NCBI GenBank assembly: GCA_016873455.1
Contig: VGXE01000002.1
Span: forward strand, 62,001 to 126,000
DNA from: Nitrospira sp.
GTDB lineage: Bacteria; Nitrospirota; Nitrospiria; Nitrospirales; Nitrospiraceae
DNA: 64,000 bases
Reading direction: 5' to 3'
Shown one piece after another: positions 8,374 to 17,618 of the stretch. The position numbers and the translations under genes are program-made. Under the pieces are notes generated by a model that was not told where the DNA came from, searched no databases, and was given only the letters and a program-made list of their open reading frames with translations. Every line of letters starts with the position of its first letter. Positions within the stretch are counted from its first letter, which is position 1.

Positions 8374-8447
8374 AGTGCTGAGTCCCGAGTTCTGAGTGCT
8401 GAGACGGAAGAGAAACCCCTCCCTGCTCAGCACTCAGATCTCAGCAC
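8374..8447. repeat. Inverted repeat between peroxiredoxin and thioredoxin-like genes
   Basis: Left arm GTGCTGAG...CTGAGTGCTGAG (8374-8403) and right arm CTCAGCACTCAG...CTCAGCAC (8426-8447) can pair over about 20 bp. The unit is the seven-base-periodic TGCTGAG type. It may act as an mRNA stabiliser or weak terminator inside the operon. Confidence 0.75.
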
Positions 8448-8450
8448 TTT

Positions 8451-8921
8451 CTAGCTGAGTTTCGAGAGCGCCGAGAGAATATCTTTATCCTCCCGTGCCG
8501 TCTTGATTTCCTGGACTTTCACATAGGCGACCTTGCCGTCTTTGCCCACGATCACGGTCGCGCGCTTGGAACAGTTCAGCGGCTCGAAGTAGAGGCCATA
8601 GGCCTTTGCGGTCGTCCGGTGCACGTCGGACAACAGGCGATGCTTCAGGTCGAGCGAATCGGCCCAAGCCTTGTGCGAGAAGAAGCTGTCGCAGCTGACG
8701 CCGAACAATTCTGCATTCGCGCCCTGGAACTTGGGGAAGTCATCAGTCAAACACTTGTTTTCACCCTGACACACCGGGCTCCAGTCCAGCGGATAGAAGC
8801 AGAGTACGACGTTTTGTTTGCCGCGATAGTCACTCAGCTTCACGTCCTTCTGATCCTGGTCCTTCAAATTGAAATCCGGCGCTGTATCGCCGACCTTGAT
8901 TTCTGCCGCTACGTCGCTCAT
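8451..8921 (-). CDS. Peroxiredoxin (AhpC/TSA family)
   Basis: 156 residues with the redoxin fold. The peroxidatic Cys is C51 in YPLDWSPVC (Ser replaces the usual Thr of PxxxTxxC); a second Cys at 57 could resolve it within the subunit. Reduces hydrogen and organic peroxides using thioredoxin. AAAGGAGG precedes the ATG at 8921. Pairs with the downstream thioredoxin-like gene in an oxidative-stress unit. Subtype (AhpE or Bcp-like) not fixed. Confidence 0.9.
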   Translation of the reverse strand: MSDVAAEIKVGDTAPDFNLKDQDQKDVKLSDYRGKQNVVLCFYPLDWSPVCQGENKCLTDDFPKFQGANAELFGVSCDSFFSHKAWADSLDLKHRLLSDVHRTTAKAYGLYFEPLNCSKRATVIVGKDGKVAYVKVQEIKTAREDKDILSALSKLS

Positions 8922-9129
8922 GTCCGGTCCTCCTTTGCGAATCCTGCTAGTTGTTGTCGTGACGGAGATCTCAGATGGTGAAGAGACCTCACTCTCAGAG
9001 CCAAAATTTTTAACCCGCGGCTGGAAGGGTTGTCAACAGGCCTAAAGACCTAGCAGGTTGTGGTAAAACTGTCTTGGAAGGTAGCGATACACGACTGTAG
9101 AAAGCCTTGGTCTGACACATGATTCCAGC

Positions 9130-9251
9130 AGGATGCTCAAAAAGGCCGTTCAGCAAGGCCGCAGCGAGCGAAGGGGCGAGGCGTACGCAGTTCGGTACGT
9201 TGAGCCTCTGAGCGACGCGAGAACGATGCTGGCGGGCTTTTTCAGCATCCT
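9130..9251. repeat. REP-like 122-bp palindromic element, copy A
   Basis: Imperfect palindrome with ends AGGATGCTCAAAAAGGCC and GGCTTTTTCAGCATCCT. Inner landmarks are CGCAGCGAGCG, GAGGCGTACG, GTACGTTGAG and GCGAGAACGATGCTGG. The same landmarks in the same order occur at 16724-16844. It begins one base past the stop codon of the 9253-10002 gene. No coding capacity. The rest of the 8922-9252 gap holds nothing I recognise. Confidence 0.85.
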
Positions 9252-9252
9252 G

Positions 9253-10002
9253 TCAGGCCCGAAGCTCGCGGAATCCCAGCATGCGCCCGGTCGGGGCTGC
9301 CGTTCGGTAGTTGGCAATACGGACGGTCCGGCCGAGCATGGGGAGCAATACGTCCGTCCCGACCTTGAGGGGTTGCCCGAGGCGCAGCAACTCGTGAGCC
9401 GATTCCATGAGGAGTTCCTTCGCCTTGTTCTCCGGCAGACCCTTGCCTTGAAACAGCTCGAGCTCATCCAACCCAAACTTAGTGAGGCCCAGTGAATAGG
9501 ACCAGACCTGATCGGGTTTCGACGTGTCGTCGTGCGTGATGGTCAGATGATCGTCCAAGAGAAATCCGCTGAGGGGACGGTCTTGCCAATCCGATGGATT
9601 GAGGTAGGCGCGGGTGGTGACATCGAACGCGGTGCCTTGGGCCAACAGGGTGAGGCCGCGCGCCAGACGGGCAGCAAAGAGCACTTGGTCAGGCATCTCC
9701 CGTGAAGGCACTACGGACGGGGCGATCGCGCCCATCAGCTCATGTTCCCAGGACATTTGCTTCATAATCTCGCCCACGTGGCTTGCCGGCAGGGGCATGA
9801 CGACATGCGCCGACCAGGGGCCATGCGTTGCCTGCCAGGATTCAGGAGAGCCCTCTTCGTGACGAATCGTCAGCGGACCGCCGTATTCTCGCTCGTACCA
9901 ACCGTTCAGTTCATCGGTGGATGGCGCTGCTCCCCGATAGCCGATGAAGTACAGCGGGGGGCGCTTGGCAGACGGCTTTGCGGTCTTCTTTCTGATCCTC
10001 AT
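9253..10002 (-). CDS. Hypothetical cytoplasmic protein
   Basis: 249 residues with a basic N-terminus (RIRKKTAKPSAKR) and no signal or membrane segment. It contains a conserved-looking core (GPWSAHVVMPLPASHVGEI, YSLGLTKFGLDELELF, KVGTDVLLPMLGRTVRIANYR). I do not recognise a family. Good codon periodicity and a clean ATG make it a real gene. Followed directly by a REP-like element at its stop. Confidence 0.6.
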   Translation of the reverse strand: MRIRKKTAKPSAKRPPLYFIGYRGAAPSTDELNGWYEREYGGPLTIRHEEGSPESWQATHGPWSAHVVMPLPASHVGEIMKQMSWEHELMGAIAPSVVPSREMPDQVLFAARLARGLTLLAQGTAFDVTTRAYLNPSDWQDRPLSGFLLDDHLTITHDDTSKPDQVWSYSLGLTKFGLDELELFQGKGLPENKAKELLMESAHELLRLGQPLKVGTDVLLPMLGRTVRIANYRTAAPTGRMLGFRELRA

Positions 10003-10040
10003 GAAAAACCTATAGCAACGAGTTGGCTAGGAGTTTTCAG

Positions 10041-10123
10041 CTTTGAACGTTGAGTGTTGAGTTGTCAGCCAACCGGACAGGCGCAGCTCCGGTAACTCCC
10101 AATTCACCACTCACCATTCAACA
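10041..10123. repeat. Inverted repeat downstream of typA
   Basis: Arms about 10041-10067 (GAACGTTGAGTGTTGAGTTG) and 10098-10123 (CAATTCACCACTCACCATTCAAC), imperfect, with seven-base periodicity. Sits between typA and the hypothetical gene and could end typA transcription, though no T-tract follows. Confidence 0.6.
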
Positions 10124-11980
10124 TTATTTGCCGGCTTTCCGGGCTTTGCGGCGGTCTTCCGGGTTGAGCAGCCGCTTCCGAAGGCGCAGGTTCTTCGGCG
10201 TGACCTCGACGAGTTCGTCGGCGCCAATGTATTCCAAGGCAAATTCCAGCGACATCTCGCGCGGCGGGGTCAAAATCAGGGCTTCATCGGAGCCAGCTGC
10301 CCGCATGTTCGTGAGCTGTTTCTGCTTGCAGACGTTCACATCCAGATCCTCGTCACGGTTGTTCTGGCCCACCACCATGCCGCGATAGACCTCAACGGTC
10401 GGGCCAATGAACAGCTCGCCGCGTTCCTGCGTCATGAACAGGGCGTAGGCGGTACTGGTGCCGTCTTCGAAGGCGCAGAGCGAACCGTGCGGGGCGACCA
10501 GCAGGTCTTCCTCGTGGGCGGGCTCATAGGCCTTGAAGACGTGGTGCATGATGATGGTCCCGCGCGTTTTGGCCATGAGAATATTCTTCAATCCCATGAT
10601 GCCGCGCGTCGGAATGTAATATTCCAAGTGCATCTCGCCTGTGCCGATGTCGGAATGCACCAGTTTCATATGCCGCATTTCGCCGCGGCGTTTGCCCACT
10701 TCTTCGATGACGGACCCCTGATAGATTTCCGGCACCTGGATTGTCAATTCTTCGTAGGGTTCCGTGACTGCACCGCTGTCCCGATGGAGGATGACTTCCG
10801 GCTGCGATACTTGCAGTTCATAGCCCTCGCGCCGCATCTGCTCGATCAAGACGCCAAGATGCAATTCGCCACGACCGGCGACCAGAAAGCGGTCGGCACT
10901 GTCCGTTTCACTGACGCGCAACGATACGTTCGTTTCCAGTTCCTTGAAGAGCCTCTCGCGCAGGTGGCGTGACGTCAGGTACTTGCCTTCGCGCCCGGCA
11001 AAGGGGCTGTTGTTCACGGAGAAGGTCATTTGGACCGTCGGCTCATCGATGGTCACGCGCGGTAGCGCCAGCGGCTGCTCGGCGTCGGCGATCGTATCGC
11101 CGATGCTGACCTCGTCGAGTCCCGCCACCGCCACGATTTCACCGGCCTTCGCTTCCTCGATATCTGCCCGATCCAGACCGGAATACACCGCCAGGTCGGA
11201 CACCTTGCCCGGCAGCTGCTCGCCGTTCTTGCCGAGGACGAGCACGTTCTGCCTGCGGGCGATCGATCCCGATTGGATCTTGCCGATGCCCATCTTCCCC
11301 TTATAGGAGTCCTGCGCGAGGGCCAGCACGAGGATCTGGAGTGGGGCGGCGGCATTGATGGCCGGAGCGGGAATTTGTTCCAGTACCGTATCGAGCAGCG
11401 GCGTGATGTCGTTGCCCGGCTTATTCACGTCGAGCGTGGCGATGCCTTTGATAGCCGAGGCATAGACAATGGGAAAATCGAGCTGTGCGTCGGTGGCACC
11501 CAGATGGACGAAGAGGTCGAACGTGCGGTTGACGACGTCGTCGATCACGGCGTCCGGGCGGTCGATCTTGTTGATGACGACGATGGCCTTGTGTCCGAGC
11601 GCCAGGGCCTTCCGCAGGACGAAGGTCGTCTGCGGCATCGGGCCTTCCTTGGCGTCGACCAAGATGAGCACCCCATCGACCATTCGAAGCGTCCGCTCGA
11701 CTTCGCCGCCGAAATCGGCGTGGCCCGGCGTATCCACGATATTGATCTTGACGCCTTTGTAGGTGACGCTGGCATTCTTGGCTCGAATCGTGATCCCGCG
11801 CTCGCGCTCTTGGTCCATCGAGTCCATGATCCGCTCGCCCATGTCGTCGATCTTTCGATGAACGTGGGTCTGGCGGAGAATGGCGTCAACCAGCGTCGTC
11901 TTGCCATGGTCGACGTGGGCGATGATGGCGATGTTCCGGATATCGTTCCGGCGGTCGTGCGGGGCGCGTAATTGTGACAT
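10124..11980 (-). CDS. typA: Translational GTPase TypA/BipA
   Basis: 618 residues. G1 [10 protein letters not shown]2 RGITI, G3 DTPGH, G4 NKID and G5 region SAIKG are all present, followed by the EF-G-like domains and the BipA C-terminal domain. TypA binds the ribosome and is needed for growth at low temperature and under stress. The ATG at 11980 ([13 protein letters not shown]) is chosen because the G1 motif follows at normal distance. Divergent from the PBP1A gene; its promoter and a hairpin leader are listed separately. Confidence 0.95.
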   Translation of the reverse strand: MSQLRAPHDRRNDIRNIAIIAHVDHGKTTLVDAILRQTHVHRKIDDMGERIMDSMDQERERGITIRAKNASVTYKGVKINIVDTPGHADFGGEVERTLRMVDGVLILVDAKEGPMPQTTFVLRKALALGHKAIVVINKIDRPDAVIDDVVNRTFDLFVHLGATDAQLDFPIVYASAIKGIATLDVNKPGNDITPLLDTVLEQIPAPAINAAAPLQILVLALAQDSYKGKMGIGKIQSGSIARRQNVLVLGKNGEQLPGKVSDLAVYSGLDRADIEEAKAGEIVAVAGLDEVSIGDTIADAEQPLALPRVTIDEPTVQMTFSVNNSPFAGREGKYLTSRHLRERLFKELETNVSLRVSETDSADRFLVAGRGELHLGVLIEQMRREGYELQVSQPEVILHRDSGAVTEPYEELTIQVPEIYQGSVIEEVGKRRGEMRHMKLVHSDIGTGEMHLEYYIPTRGIMGLKNILMAKTRGTIIMHHVFKAYEPAHEEDLLVAPHGSLCAFEDGTSTAYALFMTQERGELFIGPTVEVYRGMVVGQNNRDEDLDVNVCKQKQLTNMRAAGSDEALILTPPREMSLEFALEYIGADELVEVTPKNLRLRKRLLNPEDRRKARKAGK

Positions 11981-12004
11981 AGTGGCTGTGGTTCTCTTTG
12001 CGGC

Positions 12005-12034
12005 AAAAAAAAGACGCCCCGACCTCGAGGCGTC
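12005..12034 (-). terminator. Stem-loop plus T8 in the typA leader
   Basis: Read on the minus strand: GACGCC, ten-base loop, GGCGTC (12034-12013), then eight T (12012-12005). It has the form of an intrinsic terminator but lies between the typA promoter and the typA start, beginning near the expected +1. Possible attenuator or 5' mRNA stabiliser. Confidence 0.6.
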
Positions 12035-12041
12035 GGGAGGC

Positions 12042-12070
12042 AGTATACCCGACGTGCCGTCGCTGTACAA
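12042..12070 (-). promoter_or_regulatory. typA promoter
   Basis: Minus strand TTGTAC (12070-12065), 17-bp spacer, TATACT (12047-12042). Strong match to sigma70; transcription would start near 12035, giving a leader of about 55 nt. Confidence 0.65.
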
Positions 12071-12115
12071 GCGCTGGTCCCATGCAATTCTTCCGAACGC
12101 ACTTCGGAGGTAAAC

Positions 12116-12144
12116 TTGAGTTTCCGTGGCATGCATTGTAAGGT
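12116..12144 (+). promoter_or_regulatory. Candidate promoter for the PBP1A gene
   Basis: TTGAGT (12116-12121), 17-bp spacer, TAAGGT (12139-12144), about 50 bp before the start codon. Moderate match. Confidence 0.4.
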
Positions 12145-12195
12145 ACCTGCACCACCCTCGCAGATCGCAAACCACCATACAGGAGCTGTGTTCGG

Positions 12196-14595
12196 ATGCC
12201 CGGCGATGGTCGTTTTATAGAGATTCAGCAACGGCCCCGATTGCCACGGCGGTGGCGCTGGTGGCAAATCGTCTTGATTGGACTTTTTGCCTGTAGCATC
12301 GGCGGGGCCACGATGGTGGCGGGGGTCATCTGGCATTTCTCCAAGGATCTGCCGTCGCTCGATCTGCTGCAGAACTATCAACCCAGTCTGGTGACGACGG
12401 TCTATTCGGACGATCGGCAGCCCATCGGCCAATTTTTCATCGAGCGCCGTATTCTCACACCTCTGACGCTGATTCCCAAGAGTCTCACTCAGGCGGTGAT
12501 CGCAACGGAAGACGCGCGGTTTTTCGAGCACCCCGGGCTGGATTATGTCGGCATGGTACGGGCGGCCTGGACCAATATCCGGGCTGGCGGAAAAAAAGTC
12601 GAAGGCGCCAGCACCATTACGCAACAGCTGGCGCGGTCGCTGTTTCTGTCAGCGGAGCGGTCGTATGAGCGCAAGATCCGCGAGTTGATCCTGGCCTATC
12701 AGATGGAAGTGGCCGTGGGGAAAGAACAGATTCTGGAAACCTATCTGAACCAGATCTACTTTGGGCAAGGGGCGTACGGGGTGGCCTCGGCCGCGCAGTC
12801 GTATTTCGGGAAAAAACTGTCGGCGCTGACGCTGGCCGAGTCGGCATTTTTGGCGGGGTTGCCCAAATCGCCCAGCCGGTTTTCTCCGTTCACGGCGTAC
12901 GACCGTGCGAAAAAGCGGCAAGAGCACGTGCTGTTTCGAATGCAGGAGGCCGGATTCATTACGCTGGCCGATCGTGACGCGGCGGTGGCGGAAACCCTTG
13001 TCTTCCATAGGCCCGGCAGTGAACGCCTGGCGCCGTACTTCGTCGAACATGTCCGCCAACTCTTGATGGCGAAATACGGTGAGACGATGGTCTATAAAGG
13101 CGGCTTGGACATTCAGACCACGTTGAATCTGGAAATGCAGAGAGCAGCGGAAGCGGCCTTTGCGTCCGGGGTTCGTGAGTTGGACAAGCGGCAGGGCTGG
13201 CGCGGCCCTCGGCGCACTGTAGACGTGAATGCGCTCCAGCTGTCGAAGTTGCCGGCAAGTGACAAGCCATTCACCGCGGGCGATATTGCGGAAGGCATCG
13301 TCGTGAAAGTGGCGAAGGATCACTATGTGGTGCAAGTCGGACCGGTCGCGGGGACTTTGGCATTCGACGACATGGCGTGGGCCAAACGTGTGCTCAAGGG
13401 ATCCGATCCCGCCATCGATTTTGTCATCAACCCCAATCTGAAGCAGCTGCTCAAACCGGGCGATGTGGTCGAGGTCGGCATCAAGAAGCTCACGAGGGAC
13501 GGGATACAGCTGACGCTCGAGCAAACTCCGATAGTGGAGGGAGGTTTGATCGCGATCGACCCCAAAAGCGGAGCCATTCGGGCCATGGTCGGGGGCGTCG
13601 ATTTTTCCCGCAGCGAATACAACCGCGCGGTGCAAGCGCACCGGCAGCCCGGATCGGCCTTTAAACCGCTCATCTATGCGACGGCGATGGGCCAAGGGTT
13701 GAGTCCTGCCACGCAGATCCTGGATGCGCCGGTGGTGTATGAACAGCAAGAAGAGGACAAGATCTGGAAGCCGGAGAACTACGGCCGCAAATTCCACGGC
13801 ATGGTGAGTCTCCGGGACGCGCTGGCGCACTCGCATAATTTGGCGACGGTGCGGTTGCTCGATAAGGTGGGAATCAAGAATGTCATCGAGTTTTCCCGCT
13901 CGGTCGGCCTGACGAGTCCGTTGCAGGGCGATCTCTCATTGGGGTTGGGCTCGTCGTCGGTAGGCTTAATGGAATTGACGTCGGTCTACGGAGTCTTCCT
14001 GAACCAAGGAACCAGGGTGGAACCATTTGCGGTGAAAGCGGTGATGGATAACACCGGGAAGTCGCTCGAAACAACTCAGCCGGAATCCCACGAGGTGATC
14101 GCGAAAGAAACGGCGTATCTCATCACCAACATGATGGAAGATGTGGTGCAGAAAGGCACCGGCCAAGCGGCGAAAATACTCGATCGTCCGATTGCAGCCA
14201 AAACCGGCACGACCAACGATTACATCAATGCGTGGTTTATCGGAGGCACTCCCAATTTGGTGACCGGCGTGTACGTGGGTTTTGACGACCGCCGTTCTCT
14301 GGGCGAAAGTGAAACCGGCGCCCGCGCGGCCTTGCCGATTTGGATCGGGTTCATGAAGCAAGCGTTGAAACAACTGCCCGTCGTCCCGTTTGAAATTCCG
14401 GATGGAGTGTCGTTCGTGAAGGTGGATTCATCGACGGGACTGCTGGAATCGGAACAGGAAGGCGAAGGGCAGACGGGGGTCGTGGAGCTCTTTACCAAGG
14501 GGAGTGAGCCGACGCAAGCCGCGCATCGACGGGTCGATCCGACGGACTTCTATAAGCTGGATCAGATTCCGGAGGGGCAGCTTGTGAGTCGTTAA
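12196..14595 (+). CDS. mrcA: Penicillin-binding protein 1A (bifunctional transglycosylase/transpeptidase)
   Basis: 799 residues. Short basic cytoplasmic tail, one membrane anchor (about 23-47), then the glycosyltransferase 51 domain with EDARFFEH (105-112) and STITQQLARSLFL. A small OB-like insert (about 365-450) precedes the transpeptidase domain with SxxK in GSAFKPL (about 486), SHN (about 545) and KTGT (about 668). It polymerises and cross-links peptidoglycan in the periplasm. Length is normal for class A PBPs. Its stop codon overlaps the end of iscX on the other strand by four bases. Confidence 0.95.
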   Translation: MPGDGRFIEIQQRPRLPRRWRWWQIVLIGLFACSIGGATMVAGVIWHFSKDLPSLDLLQNYQPSLVTTVYSDDRQPIGQFFIERRILTPLTLIPKSLTQAVIATEDARFFEHPGLDYVGMVRAAWTNIRAGGKKVEGASTITQQLARSLFLSAERSYERKIRELILAYQMEVAVGKEQILETYLNQIYFGQGAYGVASAAQSYFGKKLSALTLAESAFLAGLPKSPSRFSPFTAYDRAKKRQEHVLFRMQEAGFITLADRDAAVAETLVFHRPGSERLAPYFVEHVRQLLMAKYGETMVYKGGLDIQTTLNLEMQRAAEAAFASGVRELDKRQGWRGPRRTVDVNALQLSKLPASDKPFTAGDIAEGIVVKVAKDHYVVQVGPVAGTLAFDDMAWAKRVLKGSDPAIDFVINPNLKQLLKPGDVVEVGIKKLTRDGIQLTLEQTPIVEGGLIAIDPKSGAIRAMVGGVDFSRSEYNRAVQAHRQPGSAFKPLIYATAMGQGLSPATQILDAPVVYEQQEEDKIWKPENYGRKFHGMVSLRDALAHSHNLATVRLLDKVGIKNVIEFSRSVGLTSPLQGDLSLGLGSSSVGLMELTSVYGVFLNQGTRVEPFAVKAVMDNTGKSLETTQPESHEVIAKETAYLITNMMEDVVQKGTGQAAKILDRPIAAKTGTTNDYINAWFIGGTPNLVTGVYVGFDDRRSLGESETGARAALPIWIGFMKQALKQLPVVPFEIPDGVSFVKVDSSTGLLESEQEGEGQTGVVELFTKGSEPTQAAHRRVDPTDFYKLDQIPEGQLVSR

Positions 14596-14804
14596 GATTT
14601 GGAGTCCTGGAATTCCTCGTGCCAGGCCATCTGGATCGTTTCGAGAATCTTTTCGTTGGACTTCTTCGGATCGTCCTTGAATTCCGGCAAGGCCGTGATC
14701 CAGGTGTGCATATCGGTGAATCGAACGGTGAGCGGGTCGGTATCCGGGTGCTCTTCCACCAGGCGAATCGCAATCTCTTCCGCGTCCTGCCATTTCAGAT
14801 CCAT
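14592..14804 (-). CDS. iscX: IscX Fe-S assembly adaptor
   Basis: 70 residues. The LKWQDAEEIA start, TVRFTDMHTWI and KKSNEKILETIQMAW stretches match IscX (YfhJ), a small acidic protein that binds IscS and regulates iron delivery. It is the last gene of the isc operon. The ATG at 14804 is preferred over a GTG one codon earlier; GAGAGG lies eight bases upstream. Confidence 0.92.
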   Translation of the reverse strand: MDLKWQDAEEIAIRLVEEHPDTDPLTVRFTDMHTWITALPEFKDDPKKSNEKILETIQMAWHEEFQDSKS

Positions 14805-14816
14805 CACAAACCTCTC

Positions 14817-14895
14817 TGAGCGTATAGCATGTGGCGTATAGCCGTTACCAGGAGATCGATCCTGTTCGTGCTATATGCCATAAGCTATCAGCTGT
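14817..14895. repeat. Inverted repeat between hscA and iscX
   Basis: ATAGCATGTGGCGTATAGC on the left pairs with GCTATATGCCATAAGCTAT on the right with three mismatches. Seven-base-periodic type, located inside the isc operon. Confidence 0.7.
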
Positions 14896-14899
14896 TCGC

Positions 14900-16720
14900 T
14901 CACGTCACTTCCGTGACTTTCTTTCCCTGTAAGCTTCGTTTGAGTGAGTCGTTGATCATCGCGGCCGAGAGCGGTTGTGCCGCCTGTTCGAGGTCGGCCA
15001 TGCGCGCGCGAATGGCTTTCGGGTCGGTACCGTCCTTGGTTGTCGTCAGTGCTGCCACCGCCGCGCGGATGGCTACAATAGCATCGGGGGTAATGAGCCG
15101 GCTTCCTTCCGACAGGGACTTCTCCGTCGTCGTGAGCAACGCCCCGGCATCAAGCCGCGCCTCGATCAACTTGCGGGCGGTGACATCTTCCTGCGCGAAC
15201 TTGAACGAATCTTCGATCATCCGTTCGACTTCGTTGTCAGACAGTCCGTAGGACGGTTTCACTTCGACCGACTGGCTTTGCCCGGTCCGCATGTCGCTGG
15301 CTTTGACGTTCAGGATGCCGTTCGCGTCGATCAGGAACGTCACCTCGATGCGCGGGACGCCGGCCGGCAGCGGCGGCATTTTGAGGCGGAAGCGGGCGAG
15401 GCTGCGGTTGTCTTGCGCCAGCTCACGCTCGCCTTGGAGAATGTGGATGTCCACACCGGTCTGGCCGTCGACATACGTGGTGAACATTTCTTTGGCGCTC
15501 GCCGGGATCGTCGTATTGCGCCGGATGAGACTGCTCATGACCCCGCCCATCGTTTCGATGCCGAGCGACAGCGGCGTGACGTCCAAAAGAAGCAGGTCGG
15601 TCGTTCCGCCGCTGAGAATGTCCGCCTGCACCGCTGCGCCGAGGGCCACCACCTCATCCGGGTTGAGGTCGCAGTGCGGCTGCTTCCCGAACAACTCTCG
15701 AACACGTTGTCTGACAAGCGGCATGCGGGTGGACCCGCCGACCAAGACGACTTCGTCGATGTCCGCCGGTGTCAAGCCGGCGTCGTTCAGCGCCATCCGG
15801 CAAGGGGCCAACGTGCGCTCGATGATATCCATGACCGATGCGTCCAACTGATCGCGTGTCAGCTCTCTGGTGTAACGGCCTTTCCCATCAGGAAGGTCGA
15901 TTGTGACTTGCGTCCTCAGTTCGTCGGATAACCGGACTTTGGCCCGCTCGGCTTCCAAACGCACCGCTTGCATATGGTCGGGAAAGGCGCTGAGGTCGAG
16001 ATGATGCTCGGTCTTGATCTCGTCGAGGAACAGATCGGCAATCCGGCGGTCCAGATCGTCTCCGCCAAGATGCGTATCGCCGTTTGTGGCCAAGACTTCA
16101 AAAATGCCGTTCTTGAGCTTGAGGAGGGAGATGTCGAAGGTGCCGCCGCCGAAGTCGTAGACGGCGATCGTGCCCTGTGTCTTCTCTTGAAGGCCATAGG
16201 CGAGCGAGGCGGCCGTCGGTTCGTTGACGATTCGCAGCACCTCCAGACCGGCGATCAAGCCGGCGTCTTTGGTGGCTTGGCGCTGACTGTCGTTAAAGTA
16301 GGCCGGGACGGTGATGACGGCTTTGGTGATACTCTCACCCAGGTGGGCTTCGACCCGTTGTTTGAGTTCCTTCAGGATCATGGCGGAGATCTGCGGGGGC
16401 GAATAGGTTTTGGCCCCCAGTTGGATACGGATCACGCCGCCCTTTTCGGTGAGGGCATAGGGAAAGTACGCCAGTTCGTTCTGCACGTCCGCCAGGCCTT
16501 TGCCCATGAACCGTTTCACGGAATAGACCGTACGATCGGGGCTTCGTGTCAGATGGTCTTTTGCCGGGTCGCCGACGATCAGGCCGTTGTCCGTCATGGC
16601 CACGACGGAGGGAACCATCGTGCGGCCGCTCCGCCCGGGGACCACACAAGGTTTCCCGTCCTTCATGTAGGCGACGAGCGAGTTAGTAGTCCCGAGGTCG
16701 ATTCCGACGATGCGCGACAT
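14900..16720 (-). CDS. hscA: Hsp70-family Fe-S chaperone HscA
   Basis: 606 residues. Hsp70 ATPase domain with GIDLGTTNS at the start, AYFNDSQRQAT, YDFGGGTFD and VGGSTRMPLVR, then the substrate-binding domain. Position between hscB and iscX, and the rather short C-terminal part, identify HscA rather than DnaK. It works with HscB to move clusters from IscU to acceptors. The start codon has no Shine-Dalgarno: the sequence directly upstream is the end of a REP-like element. Confidence 0.93.
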   Translation of the reverse strand: MSRIVGIDLGTTNSLVAYMKDGKPCVVPGRSGRTMVPSVVAMTDNGLIVGDPAKDHLTRSPDRTVYSVKRFMGKGLADVQNELAYFPYALTEKGGVIRIQLGAKTYSPPQISAMILKELKQRVEAHLGESITKAVITVPAYFNDSQRQATKDAGLIAGLEVLRIVNEPTAASLAYGLQEKTQGTIAVYDFGGGTFDISLLKLKNGIFEVLATNGDTHLGGDDLDRRIADLFLDEIKTEHHLDLSAFPDHMQAVRLEAERAKVRLSDELRTQVTIDLPDGKGRYTRELTRDQLDASVMDIIERTLAPCRMALNDAGLTPADIDEVVLVGGSTRMPLVRQRVRELFGKQPHCDLNPDEVVALGAAVQADILSGGTTDLLLLDVTPLSLGIETMGGVMSSLIRRNTTIPASAKEMFTTYVDGQTGVDIHILQGERELAQDNRSLARFRLKMPPLPAGVPRIEVTFLIDANGILNVKASDMRTGQSQSVEVKPSYGLSDNEVERMIEDSFKFAQEDVTARKLIEARLDAGALLTTTEKSLSEGSRLITPDAIVAIRAAVAALTTTKDGTDPKAIRARMADLEQAAQPLSAAMINDSLKRSLQGKKVTEVT

Positions 16721-16723
16721 ATC

Positions 16724-16844
16724 AAAATGCTGAAACAGGTCCCCAGCTTCGTTCTCGGTCGCTCTGGCCCCTCAACGTACTCACTCTGTACGCCTCGGGT
16801 CCCTCGCTCCCTGCAGCCTCGCTGGAGACCTGTTTGAGCATTTT
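16724..16844. repeat. REP-like 121-bp palindromic element, copy B (inside isc operon)
   Basis: Ends AAAATGCTGAAACAGG and CCTGTTTGAGCATTTT. Read as reverse complement it shares the order ATGCTCAAA, CAGCGAGG, CAGGGAGCGA, GAGGCGTAC, GTACGTTGAG, CGAGAACGAAGCTGG with copy A at 9130-9251. It fills the gap between hscB and hscA and ends three bases from the hscA start. Confidence 0.85.
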
Positions 16845-16875
16845 GTGCAGGGAGTGAATGGATGACATAGTGTAC

Positions 16876-17589
16876 TTAGCCGATCGTTGCCACGAGGTCG
16901 GTGACGATATTCTTCACGTAGGTCCGGTTGGAGAGAAGATCCCGCATCTGTTTGAGCAAGCGATCCCGCTCGGCGCGCGCCTGGGCCGCGGCATCACCCC
17001 GGTCTTGCAAGGCATCCCAGCCGGTGAAGAGGCGCTGGAGCTGTTGTTCCATCTCATGCTTGCGCCCTTCCAATGCCGCTTGTTCGGCGACGAGCTGCGC
17101 GCGAAGCGTGCGGCCCGCCTCTGAGGCGCTCTCGCTGGCCCGGTAGGCCTCCAGCGTGTCTTGCAGTTCGAGTATTTCTTCGAAGAGATCGCTCGGCGGC
17201 GAGGTGCGGATCTCCTTGACCGACCCGGCTTCGAGGTCGAGCAGATACTCGGCCCGCTGAATGGGGTCTCGGAGGGTACGATAGGCCGTATTGAGGGTTG
17301 CCGCGTTGCCCAGGCTGATCGTCTGTTCGGCCTCGCTCTTGTTCTGATAAAAGTCGGGGTGAAAGGCGCGGCTCAGTTCGTAGAACTTTGCTTCCAGTTT
17401 GCTCTGGTCCACCGTCAACCGGCGCGGAAGGCCGAAGCATGTGAAGTAATCCGTCTCTTTGGAAACGGGCTGGACCTTCACGCAACGGTCACAGAAATAT
17501 TCCCCCGATACCTCCGATTGGCAGTGCCAGCACATGCTTCTGGCCATCTGCAGGTCGCGGGAGCCGGAGGTGTGGGTGTGGTGAGCCAT
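16876..17589 (-). CDS. hscB: J-domain co-chaperone HscB with N-terminal zinc finger
   Basis: About 237 residues. An N-terminal CxxC...CxxC motif (CWHC, CDRC) resembles the zinc finger of eukaryotic HSC20 and is missing in the E. coli protein. The J domain carries HPD in AFHPDFYQ, and the C-terminal IscU-binding helices are present (SDLFEEILELQDTLEAYR). HscB delivers IscU to HscA. The start is uncertain: 17589 leaves 29 bp after iscA, and an ATG at 17547 is the alternative; neither has a strong ribosome site. Confidence 0.88.
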   Translation of the reverse strand: MAHHTHTSGSRDLQMARSMCWHCQSEVSGEYFCDRCVKVQPVSKETDYFTCFGLPRRLTVDQSKLEAKFYELSRAFHPDFYQNKSEAEQTISLGNAATLNTAYRTLRDPIQRAEYLLDLEAGSVKEIRTSPPSDLFEEILELQDTLEAYRASESASEAGRTLRAQLVAEQAALEGRKHEMEQQLQRLFTGWDALQDRGDAAAQARAERDRLLKQMRDLLSNRTYVKNIVTDLVATIG

Positions 17590-17618
17590 GTTTGCAAAAA
17601 ACGCGCTGCGGTAAGGGA

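Noticed and set aside
9253-10002. Opposite-strand frames over the hypothetical gene
   Set aside because: They are shadows; the minus-strand frame has the better start and continuous length.
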